Shown in pieces: positions 27,113 through 33,721 of a DNA stretch of 33,721 bases. A program made the position numbers and the translations under genes. Origin of the DNA: Tolypothrix sp. FACHB-123 (GTDB lineage: Bacteria > Cyanobacteriota > Cyanobacteriia > Cyanobacteriales > Nostocaceae); assembly GCF_014697075.1 (NCBI RefSeq), contig NZ_JACJRE010000072.1, positions 1 through 33,721 on the forward strand. The letters run 5' to 3'. The first letter of the stretch is position 1; every line of letters starts with the position of its first letter. The notes beneath the pieces were generated by a model. It was not told the DNA's origin. It was given only the letters and a program-made list of their open reading frames with translations, and ran no database searches.

Positions 27113-27364
27113 TAAAGGCTGACTATTTGGCTCATTTCTGTGGTAATTAGCCCTAGTAAGTACTTCAAAGCTGCAAAATTGATTGCTTGAAGTTCTGACT
27201 ACAAACTGAATCACTAAATGAACCATACCATTATTACGTTTTGTGTCGGAATCTTTTAACGTCAATAGTGGTAATTAGAAATGATTAATTTTCGTCTAGT
27301 AATTGACAATTGTTTGCTTATCTGTAGAGCAAATAATTCTTGTTTATCCCTCTTTTTCATTTAG

Positions 27365-27631
27365 TTAGTCATGAATCTCGATCAATGACAAATGACTAAT
27401 GAAAAAATCAGTCATGTTCGTGGCAAATATTTCAGGAGATTTGTAATCTTTTTTTTGTAGCTTGTCTAACAGATGTCTGCCACGCTGTACAATACGAAAT
27501 TGCCCCACAGCTTCATCAACAGTAGGGCAAAGGACAGTTAAGCACTGCTCGTAGTCTGTCCTAGCTGAGTAAGGTTTTTCCTTGCTTTTGTGACGCTTTA
27601 TTTTGTGTCCATTTGCGTTGTAATTCTTCAT
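27365..27631 (-). CDS. Small uncharacterised frame divergent from hemB
   Basis: This 88-residue basic frame has a protein-like pattern (about 37-65, VDEAVGQFRIVQRGRHLLDKLQKK) but no motif I recognise. Its ATG is only 8 bp from the hemB start on the opposite strand and lacks a ribosome binding site. It may be a short real gene, the remnant of an older one, or chance. The region around it (27125-27364) is AT-rich and otherwise empty. Confidence 0.3.
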   Translation of the reverse strand: MKNYNANGHKIKRHKSKEKPYSARTDYEQCLTVLCPTVDEAVGQFRIVQRGRHLLDKLQKKDYKSPEIFATNMTDFFISHLSLIEIHD

Positions 27632-27639
27632 AAAACTTT

Positions 27640-28629
27640 ATGTTTCCAACTCACCGCCCCCGCCGTCTGCGTACCCATCCCCAACTGCGCCGGATGGTAC
27701 GAGAAAACAGTTTATCGACAAGTGATTTAATTTACCCCTTATTTGCAGTACCTGGTGAGGGAATTGCTAATGAAGTCAAATCAATGCCTGGAGTTTATCA
27801 ACTTTCGGTAGATAAAATTGTCGAAGAGGCGAAGGAAGTTTATGACTTAGGAATTCCAGCGATCATTCTATTTGGTATTCCCGCCGATAAAGATGTAGAT
27901 GCTACTGGTGCTTGGCATGATTGCGGGATTGTGCAAAAAGCAGCTACTGCGGTGAAGGAAGCAGTACCAGATTTAATTGTGGTGGCTGATACTTGTCTGT
28001 GTGAATATACTAGTCACGGTCACTGCGGCTACTTAGAAGTAGGTGATTTAACAGGCAGAGTATTAAACGATCCAACTTTAGAATTACTCAAGAAAACAGC
28101 AGTTTCTCAAGCGAAAGCTGGCGCGGATATTATTGCACCTTCGGGAATGATGGATGGTTTTGTGCAAGCAATTCGTGCTGGTTTAGATGAAGCTGGTTTT
28201 CAAGATACGCCGATTTTATCTTATGCGGCTAAATATGCTTCAGCTTATTATGGCCCATTTAGAGATGCGGCGGAATCTACACCACAATTTGGCGATCGCC
28301 GAACTTACCAAATGGATCCAGGTAACGCCCGCGAAGCGATTAAAGAAATTGAATTGGATATCGCTGAAGGCGCTGATATGCTGATGGTGAAGCCAGCTTT
28401 AGCCTACATGGATGTGATTTGGCGGGTGAAAGAAGCTAGCAACCTACCGGTGGCTGCTTATAACGTTTCTGGCGAATATTCTATGGTGAAAGCTGCTGCC
28501 CTCAACGGTTGGGTTGACGAACAGCGCATAGTCATGGAAACTTTAACTGGCTTTAAACGTGCTGGTGCAGATTTAATTTTGACTTACCACGCCAAAGATG
28601 CCGCCCGTTGGTTAGAGTCTAGTAGATAA
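27640..28629 (+). CDS. hemB: Porphobilinogen synthase (delta-aminolevulinic acid dehydratase)
   Basis: This 329-residue cytosolic enzyme condenses two 5-aminolevulinate molecules to porphobilinogen, the first shared step to haem, chlorophyll and bilins. The Schiff-base lysines are K198 in [17 protein letters not shown] and K251 in [12 protein letters not shown]. The metal-site stretch [14 protein letters not shown] keeps the three cysteines C119, C121 and C129 of the zinc-type enzymes rather than the Asp-rich version of plants. The start [20 protein letters not shown] is typical of cyanobacterial HemB. It appears to be a single-gene unit. Confidence 0.97.
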   Translation: MFPTHRPRRLRTHPQLRRMVRENSLSTSDLIYPLFAVPGEGIANEVKSMPGVYQLSVDKIVEEAKEVYDLGIPAIILFGIPADKDVDATGAWHDCGIVQKAATAVKEAVPDLIVVADTCLCEYTSHGHCGYLEVGDLTGRVLNDPTLELLKKTAVSQAKAGADIIAPSGMMDGFVQAIRAGLDEAGFQDTPILSYAAKYASAYYGPFRDAAESTPQFGDRRTYQMDPGNAREAIKEIELDIAEGADMLMVKPALAYMDVIWRVKEASNLPVAAYNVSGEYSMVKAAALNGWVDEQRIVMETLTGFKRAGADLILTYHAKDAARWLESSR

Positions 28630-28658
28630 TTCAATAGAGCGATCGCTCTTTTCTTAAC

Positions 28659-28724
28659 TAATCTCACGCATGGGTACAAAGGTGCTAATTAGATTGAGTA
28701 TCTTGGTATCTAAGCGTGAGATTA
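28659..28724. repeat. 11-bp perfect inverted repeat downstream of hemB
   Basis: TAATCTCACGC (28659-28669) and GCGTGAGATTA (28714-28724) are perfect inverted arms around 44 nt, starting 30 bp after the hemB stop. There is no T tract, so it may be a 3'-end stabilising hairpin or a small dispersed foldback rather than a terminator. Confidence 0.5.
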
Positions 28725-28799
28725 TTGTTGGAATCTCTCAAAGTTTTTGTTGAAAAATCAACTTAAATTCTTGGTCAAAATTACGTCAGGCTGAAAAAA

Positions 28800-28836
28800 C
28801 TAAAAAAGCCCCATTAACTATACAGCTTGAGGGGCT
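28800..28836 (-). terminator. Leftward-reading terminator-like hairpin
   Basis: AGCCCC (28807-28812) and GGGGCT (28831-28836) pair across 18 nt. Read on the minus strand the stem is followed by TTTTTAG, the better terminator direction; rightward it is followed only by AGTAAAACTTTT. No leftward gene upstream is confirmed, so it might end a small RNA or act bidirectionally after hemB. Confidence 0.45.
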
Positions 28837-29205
28837 AGTAAAACTTTTACTGGCAACATTTAACTACCAAACTTACATAACTGATTCCAGATACATTAAG
28901 CAATAAATCTCAACAATTAAAATAGTTAGGTAATGACTGTCGATCAGTTATTAGAAATTTACTGACTGAAATCCTTACGTACAGAACATTTACCCCAATT
29001 AGAATATTTACGGAGATGGGCAATACAGCACATAAAAACAAGTCAATTATTTCCGCGATAGTACATAAATATGGGGTGGTTTCATTTGCCAGAGGTGTAG
29101 GCGATCGCTTATAAAAGAATATAGTTAATAAAATTTCCGTAATCGACATTTAATGTCAGCCGATTTAATAAATACAATCTAAGTTTTTTCTAGGGAGCAT
29201 GAGTT

Positions 29206-29493
29206 ATGGATATGCAAGTCCTGAGAGAACGCGCTGGGCTTAGCCGTGCAGAGGTTGCCTTCAGGCTTGCAATCAGTGAAACTAGTGTGCGCAACTGGGA
29301 AGCTGGGCGTACTGAACCGACAATGACACCGAAAAAATATTTAGATGCGTTGCGTCTATTTAAATGCACGCCAGAAGAATTAGCAGCAGCTAGCGAAAAA
29401 TCAATTAACCAACGCCATAAACGCAAACCAGGTAGACCCAAACGCTTCCCAGAAGTTGTAACACAAGTAGCTGATTCGCCAGTTTGTACTTAG
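29206..29493 (+). CDS. XRE-family DNA-binding protein with AT-hook tail
   Basis: This 95-residue regulator has a Cro/CI-type helix-turn-helix (about 4-60; recognition part around ISETSVRNWEAGRTEP, ending FKCTPEELAAA) and a basic tail. The tail contains KRKPGRPKRF (72-81), a textbook AT-hook core PGRP that binds the minor groove of AT-rich DNA. The ATG is preceded by GGGAG about 10 bases upstream. The gene is monocistronic, between hemB and pdhB on the same strand. A short palindrome 49 bp before the start is a candidate autoregulatory site. The HTH plus AT-hook pair suggests a nucleoid-type or sequence-plus-shape reader. Targets are unknown. Confidence 0.88.
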   Translation: MDMQVLRERAGLSRAEVAFRLAISETSVRNWEAGRTEPTMTPKKYLDALRLFKCTPEELAAASEKSINQRHKRKPGRPKRFPEVVTQVADSPVCT

Positions 29494-29523
29494 GGGCTAG
29501 GGGCTAGAAGGGACAAGCAAGGC

Positions 29524-29580
29524 AAATGCCCAATGCCCAATGCCCAATGCCCAATGACAAATGCCCAATGACCAATGACT
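29524..29580. repeat. AATGCCC short tandem repeat array
   Basis: About seven to eight tandem 7-bp units occur (AATGCCC, with the variants AATGACA and AATGACC) between the XRE gene and pdhB. This is the STRR family; it is not a CRISPR because units are contiguous without spacers. Confidence 0.85.
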
Positions 29581-29662
29581 TTTTCAACTAGTGCGATCGC
29601 TGACGGTATTTGCCACGGCGGCGCGATAAGATTCTAAAGCAACAGTTGTATTCAAGATTTAA

Positions 29663-30646
29663 ATGGCAGAGACTCTTTTCTTTAACGCCCTCCGTGAAGC
29701 CATTGATGAAGAAATGGCCCGTGATTCTAGTGTTTTCGTACTTGGTGAAGACGTAGGACACTATGGCGGTTCCTACAAAGTCACCAAAGACCTGTACAAA
29801 AAGTATGGTGACCTAAGAGTTCTGGATACCCCCATTGCCGAAAATAGTTTTACAGGCTTGGCTGTGGGTGCAGCGATGACTGGTTTAAGACCAATCATCG
29901 AAGGTATGAACATGGGTTTCTTACTGTTGGCATTTAACCAAATTTCCAACAACGCGGGGATGCTGCGTTATACTTCCGGCGGGAATTTTAAAATCCCTAT
30001 GGTGATTCGGGGGCCTGGTGGTGTAGGTAGACAGCTAGGTGCAGAACATTCCCAACGCTTAGAAACTTACTTCCAAGCGGTTCCAGGGTTAAAAATTGTG
30101 GCTTGTTCTACACCTTACAACGCTAAAGGTTTATTGAAAGCGGCAATCCGCGATGACAACCCCGTATTGTTCTTTGAACATGTTCTGCTTTACAACTTAA
30201 AAGAAGACCTGCCAGAAGAAGAATACGTACTACCTTTAGATAAAGCGGAAGTTGTGCGTCGCGGTAAGGATGTCACAATTCTTACTTATTCACGGATGCG
30301 TCATCATGTGATGCAAGCTGTGAAAACTTTAGAAAAACAAGGTTACGACCCTGAAGTCATTGATTTAATATCACTGAAGCCTTTAGATTTTGATACCATC
30401 GGTGCTTCGATTCGCAAAACTCATCGTGTCATTGTTGTGGAAGAGGCTATGCGTACAGCAGGTATTGGCGCAGAAGTTATCGCTTCCATTAATGACCGCT
30501 TATTTGATGAGTTAGATGCGCCTGTATTACGTCTTTCATCTCAAGATATTCCCACACCATATAACGGCAATCTAGAACGTCTGACAATTGTTCAACCAGA
30601 ACAAATTGTAGAAGCCGTACAGAAAATGGTGGCTATGCGCGTTTAA
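29663..30646 (+). CDS. pdhB: Pyruvate dehydrogenase E1 component, beta subunit
   Basis: This 327-residue beta subunit forms the alpha2beta2 E1 enzyme with PdhA and uses thiamine diphosphate to decarboxylate pyruvate and feed acetyl groups to E2. It has the transketolase pyrimidine-binding domain (about 4-180) with [13 protein letters not shown], the ThDP-contacting Glu in [20 protein letters not shown], and [15 protein letters not shown]. The transketolase C-terminal domain (about 195-320) has [10 protein letters not shown] and DLISLKPLD. Length and start ([10 protein letters not shown]) are normal. pdhA is not adjacent, as is usual in cyanobacteria where the complex genes are scattered. The upstream spacer contains the AATGCCC array. 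Confidence 0.97.
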   Translation: MAETLFFNALREAIDEEMARDSSVFVLGEDVGHYGGSYKVTKDLYKKYGDLRVLDTPIAENSFTGLAVGAAMTGLRPIIEGMNMGFLLLAFNQISNNAGMLRYTSGGNFKIPMVIRGPGGVGRQLGAEHSQRLETYFQAVPGLKIVACSTPYNAKGLLKAAIRDDNPVLFFEHVLLYNLKEDLPEEEYVLPLDKAEVVRRGKDVTILTYSRMRHHVMQAVKTLEKQGYDPEVIDLISLKPLDFDTIGASIRKTHRVIVVEEAMRTAGIGAEVIASINDRLFDELDAPVLRLSSQDIPTPYNGNLERLTIVQPEQIVEAVQKMVAMRV

Positions 30647-30746
30647 TAGTAAAAAATTTCTCAACAAAGGCAGAGGGTAGAAGGCAGAATAAATTAAGCT
30701 AATCAGCATTAAATTTGCATAATCCCTAGGGCGTGTTTTCAAAGTC

Positions 30747-30770
30747 GCCGTCACCCTACAAGGGTGCGGC
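30747..30770. repeat. GC-rich hairpin between pdhB and the TPR gene
   Basis: GCCG-T-CACCCT pairs with AGGGTGCGGC across a 3-nt loop, with one bulged T. No T run follows, so it is not a clear terminator. The preceding bases (30726-30743, TAGGGCGTGTTTTCAAA) look like part of a dispersed repeat. Confidence 0.45.
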
Positions 30771-30848
30771 TAACTCTACCTAGTTTGCCTACACGGACTA
30801 CGAGAAATGAGGCTTTTTATATGACTGCTTTCTGCCTTTTGCCTTATA

Positions 30849-33065
30849 TTATTTATCTGATCCACTGACGCCCATCAATTCCCTAAAAGCTGGCTCATCC
30901 GCAATATCATCAAAATCAATATCTGTCGCTGCTTCTTCCTGATATCGGGGATTCAATTTCATCGCTTGCTGGAGATTTTCTAAAGCTAATTCCAGTTGTT
31001 TTTGTAGTGCATAACAGGCGGCTTTATTGTAAAAAGCAACAGCATAATCTGGCTTCAATACTAATGCATTATCAAAAGAGGCGATCGCTTCGTCATCTCT
31101 TCCCAACCTTACCAAGCTATAGCCGCGTTTATCCCAAGCTTTGGGGGATGGTTTAATTTCTATCGCTTTGTCAAAAGATGCGATCGCTTCCTCGTATTCT
31201 TCCAACTCAATCAAGGCTAAACCGCGATTCATCCAAGCTACGGCGTCATCGGGTTTAACTTTCGTTGCTTGATTAAATGATACAAAAGCCTGTTGATGTT
31301 TGCGTAAATACCCCAAAGCCACACCGCGATCGCACCAGGCTTGATGATCGTTGGGATTAATTTTTAAAGCTTTATCATAGGAGGCGATCGCTTCTTGGTA
31401 GCGTTTCAACCTGGCGAGAGTTAAACCTTGTTTAAACCAAGCCACGGGGTTATCTGGCTGAGTTTCGACTGCTTGATTGTAAAGTGCGATCGCCTCTAAA
31501 TACCGTTTTTCCCCAAACAATACATCTCCTCGTGTCAGATATTCATCACCAGCAACGCTAACCTGTATCTCTTCTTTGCTAGACGAGGTTTTTGGCTTGG
31601 GGGATAATGGCGGTTCTGGTTTTTTCGCCTCAATTTCAATTACCGCTGGCTGTTTAATTTCCGTGAGTTCTTCTAAAATAGAATCCTTGCGTTGTTGCGC
31701 ATCTAATTGCAATTCCGAAAGCTGCGATACAAAATCCGTTTCTAATCTTTCCAGCTTTTCTAAAATGAGAATTTTCTGCTGTTGTGCATTTATTTGTAAT
31801 TCCGAAAATTGCGAAGTAAATTCCGAACCAGATTTTTCTAAATTTTCGATAATTAAATCTTTTTGTATTTGCACATCTCCCTGTAACTGGGCTAAGTTAC
31901 TAATAAATTCCCCTTGCAGTTTACGTAAATCTGCAATAATCTGTTCTTTTTGTTGTTGGCTATTCGCTTGTAATTCTGCCAGTTGCGTTCTCAAGCTATT
32001 TTCTAATTCAGCGATATTAACCAGAACCGCATCTTTCCGCTGTCCAACTTCTGCTTGTAACTCTGATATTTTATTTATCGCTTCTGTTTTCAAAGCATTT
32101 TCTAATTCAGCGATATTAACCAAACTTGCATCTTTTCGCTGTCCAACCTCTGCTTGTGATTCTGATATTTTATTCGCTGCATTTGCTGCTAAACTCGTAA
32201 TTTGATCAACAGCTATATCTTTTTCTTTTTGCGTATCAGCCTGTAACGCCGCTAAATGTCCTACAAATTCCGAATTAGATTTATCTAAACTCTCAATAGT
32301 GCTATCTCTTTGTTGTTCTGTCCTTAATAGCAGTTCTGATAATTGCTGCGATAAATCAGATTCTATCTTGCCTAAACTTTCAAAGGTCAAATTACTTTGA
32401 TTTTGAGCATTTGATAATAACTGCCCTATTTGAGTAGCAAATTCCCTATCTATATTTTCTAATTTATTTTGAATGACTTTAATTTCCGCATCTAACTCAT
32501 TTAAAAGACTTTCTTGCTTCGCTGTAAAATCAGAATTAATCAAAGATAAATTTTCTTGTTCGCTTTTAATTTTAGCTTGCAGACTCTCAACCTCTTGCCC
32601 CAATTCCTGAGTAATGTTTTTCACCTCTTGAATTGCATTTTCAGCTTCTTGCTTCACAACATTTAGCTGAGTTTGCAAACTTTCCACACCTTCTATCTGC
32701 GACATTGCTTTATTGACAATTTCGTGGATGATTAATCCACGCAAAAACCACAATAAAGCAATTATGGCGACTGGAAACAAGGTTAATAATACTATCCAGA
32801 TATTCAAGGACATGGTTGTCTGATTAAAATTACGCTGAACATCAGATTGGGTTGCATCTTGAATCCGCTGTTGCGCCAGCAATCCAGCCAATTCTTCCCG
32901 TTCCTGATTTGATAATACCTGAGCAGGAGCCACCCTAGACGATGCAGCAGGTACAGTTTGCCCATTGATTTTACCAGGAGACAGCAGTAAGGGCGAAAAG
33001 ATAAAAACGCTCTGTAAAACTAAAGCGTAGTAGGCTGGATGTTTGCTTTTCATATCCCTATCCAT
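30849..33065 (-). CDS. Membrane-anchored coiled-coil TPR protein
   Basis: This 738-residue protein has an N-terminal signal-like hydrophobic segment (about 9-30), a second membrane helix (about 86-114, NIWIVLLTLFPVAIIALLWF), and a very long coiled coil (about 118-475) made of degenerate repeats near LQxxxQxxKDxxIxxL. The C-terminus carries about five TPR units (about 505-690; AWFKQGLTLARLKRYQEAIASYDKAL style). A perfect-period 99-bp duplication lies in the coiled coil. An ATG at 33053 (M5) is an alternative start. Which side of the membrane the TPR domain faces is not clear. Function unknown; the design suggests a tethered scaffold holding partners at a distance from the membrane. Confidence 0.85.
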   Translation of the reverse strand: MDRDMKSKHPAYYALVLQSVFIFSPLLLSPGKINGQTVPAASSRVAPAQVLSNQEREELAGLLAQQRIQDATQSDVQRNFNQTTMSLNIWIVLLTLFPVAIIALLWFLRGLIIHEIVNKAMSQIEGVESLQTQLNVVKQEAENAIQEVKNITQELGQEVESLQAKIKSEQENLSLINSDFTAKQESLLNELDAEIKVIQNKLENIDREFATQIGQLLSNAQNQSNLTFESLGKIESDLSQQLSELLLRTEQQRDSTIESLDKSNSEFVGHLAALQADTQKEKDIAVDQITSLAANAANKISESQAEVGQRKDASLVNIAELENALKTEAINKISELQAEVGQRKDAVLVNIAELENSLRTQLAELQANSQQQKEQIIADLRKLQGEFISNLAQLQGDVQIQKDLIIENLEKSGSEFTSQFSELQINAQQQKILILEKLERLETDFVSQLSELQLDAQQRKDSILEELTEIKQPAVIEIEAKKPEPPLSPKPKTSSSKEEIQVSVAGDEYLTRGDVLFGEKRYLEAIALYNQAVETQPDNPVAWFKQGLTLARLKRYQEAIASYDKALKINPNDHQAWCDRGVALGYLRKHQQAFVSFNQATKVKPDDAVAWMNRGLALIELEEYEEAIASFDKAIEIKPSPKAWDKRGYSLVRLGRDDEAIASFDNALVLKPDYAVAFYNKAACYALQKQLELALENLQQAMKLNPRYQEEAATDIDFDDIADEPAFRELMGVSGSDK
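32002..32199 (-). repeat. Two tandem 99-bp repeats inside the coiled-coil region
   Basis: Copies begin at 32002 and 32101 and are nearly identical at DNA level through TCTAATTCAGCGATATTAACC and the following 75 bases. They encode two 33-residue units with EVGQRKDA(S/V)LVNIAELEN. The 33-residue length is compatible with a coiled-coil repeat period. The DNA similarity implies a recent duplication. Confidence 0.8.
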
Positions 33066-33269
33066 TGGTTAGTTTTGCAAGCTGCGTACTTTCTCCAATC
33101 TATAACAAATTATTAAGGCTTGACCTTCTCTCAAGAATACCTCCCTCTTCCTTGGCGTCCTTGGCGTCCTTGGCGGTTCATAATTCCTAAATCCCCATAA
33201 ATAAACACTCTACGCTAAATTGAAAATGTCTAGAGTTGTTAATTAATCAATATTTTTTTGATTTCACTT

Positions 33270-33638
33270 ATGGAAACGCAATTTTCTTGGACTAAACAAT
33301 GGTATCCTATTAGTCCATTAAGTTATCTCGATAGTAATAATCCCAATCCCGTCACCCTACTGGGTAAAAAACTAGTTATTTGGCAAGATAATCATCAACA
33401 ATGGATAGTTATGGATGATTACTGTCCTCACAAACTAGCGCAGCTATCCCTAGGAAGAATTAATGAAGATGGTACCTTAATGTGTAGACATCATGGATGG
33501 ACTTTTAATAATGAAGGGAAATGCACAAATGTACCCATGTTAACAGGTAATGCCAAAGAAATTGCTTGTAATAGTTTAAGGTCTCATGTTAAAACTTATC
33601 CTACACAAGTGCTGCAAGGTCAGGGCAAACGCATCTAA
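33270..33638 (+). pseudogene. Truncated Rieske oxygenase (PaO/CAO-like) N-terminal fragment
   Basis: This 122-codon fragment holds a complete Rieske [2Fe-2S] domain (ligands C52 and H54 in DYCPHK; C72 and H75 in MCRHHGWTF) starting FSWTKQWYPISPLSYLD, as in pheophorbide a oxygenase and related chlorophyll-metabolism oxygenases of cyanobacteria. Members are about 400-500 residues with a mononuclear iron domain, absent here. After YPTQVLQG the frame reads QGKRI and stops, where relatives continue into a long conserved stretch. The rest of the gene is not in the 83 bp left in the window. It is probably interrupted by an insertion or deletion. The ATG at 33270 fits homology better than a TTG at 33258. 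Confidence 0.75.
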
Positions 33639-33721
33639 ATAGAGAAAAGTGCTAAGTAGAGGTGTGTTTTGAGTAGTACAAGAGAACTATATATAACTGG
33701 TGAAGAGAGCGATCGCTAAAA

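Larger units (their letters stand above)
28630..29205. other. Spacer between hemB and the XRE gene
   Basis: No gene is supported; a 79-codon minus frame (28910-29149) has no motif. The stretch contains two hairpins listed separately. A small palindrome, GACATT-T-AATGTC (29145-29157), lies 49 bp before the XRE start and could be its operator. Confidence 0.45.

Noticed and set aside
28910-29149. 79-codon minus frame before the XRE gene
   Set aside because: Hydrophobic but without a signal-peptide or family pattern, and it overlaps the promoter of the XRE gene.
29524-29580. Possible CRISPR array
   Set aside because: Units are 7 bp and contiguous with no spacers; this is a short tandem repeat array.
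31576-32205. 209-codon frame antisense to the coiled-coil gene
   Set aside because: It is the mirror of a repetitive Glu/Gln/Leu-rich coding stretch, which leaves the opposite strand open; Ser/Cys-rich composition with no motif.

Overview
The window looks like chromosome of a filamentous, probably heterocyst-forming cyanobacterium of the Nostoc/Anabaena/Calothrix type. The reasons are the many GCGATCGC (HIP1) palindromes, 7-bp short tandem repeats (AATGCCC and TCAGTTG-like units), foldback repeats in the spacers, an SLH-OprB porin, an Rbp-type RRM protein and very large multi-PAS histidine kinases. Genus is inferred from these features, not measured.

Left edge (1-2224): the end of an integrated element. 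A tyrosine integrase and a small excisionase-like gene converge next to an intact tRNA-Phe(GAA), with an 11-bp tandem direct repeat between integrase and tRNA. The other end of the island lies outside the window. Next (2302-7286) is a zinc uptake module. znuA-znuC-znuB run leftward and are divergent from an SLH-OprB porin, with a Fur/Zur-like box just upstream of znuA. That box lies inside the longest znuA reading frame, so the true start is probably a downstream GTG with a strong ribosome binding site.

Centre (8285-19954): an RqcH/NEMF-type ribosome quality control protein, then a signalling block. It holds two stand-alone receivers about 57% identical to each other, a 1287-residue soluble kinase (CBS pair, seven PAS, HisKA, HATPase), a GT4 glycosyltransferase, and an unusual REC-wHTH-Hpt-REC-REC regulator. 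Together these have all the parts of a multistep phosphorelay, but the wiring is inferred from proximity only. A 100-bp MITE-like element sits directly behind the kinase stop codon.

Right half (20771-33721): an RRM RNA-binding protein; a membrane protein with the M48 peptidase fold in which all three zinc ligands and the catalytic Glu are replaced (a pseudoprotease); release factor 3; a 5'-truncated TnpB with an omega-RNA-like 3' end; hemB; a small XRE regulator with an AT-hook; pdhB; a membrane-anchored coiled-coil/TPR protein; and a truncated Rieske oxygenase gene at the right edge.

No complete insertion sequence, CRISPR array, rRNA or prophage is visible. The most interesting items are the M48 pseudoprotease, the phosphorelay block, the TnpB remnant with its possible guide RNA, and the integrase/tRNA-Phe junction with its direct repeats.
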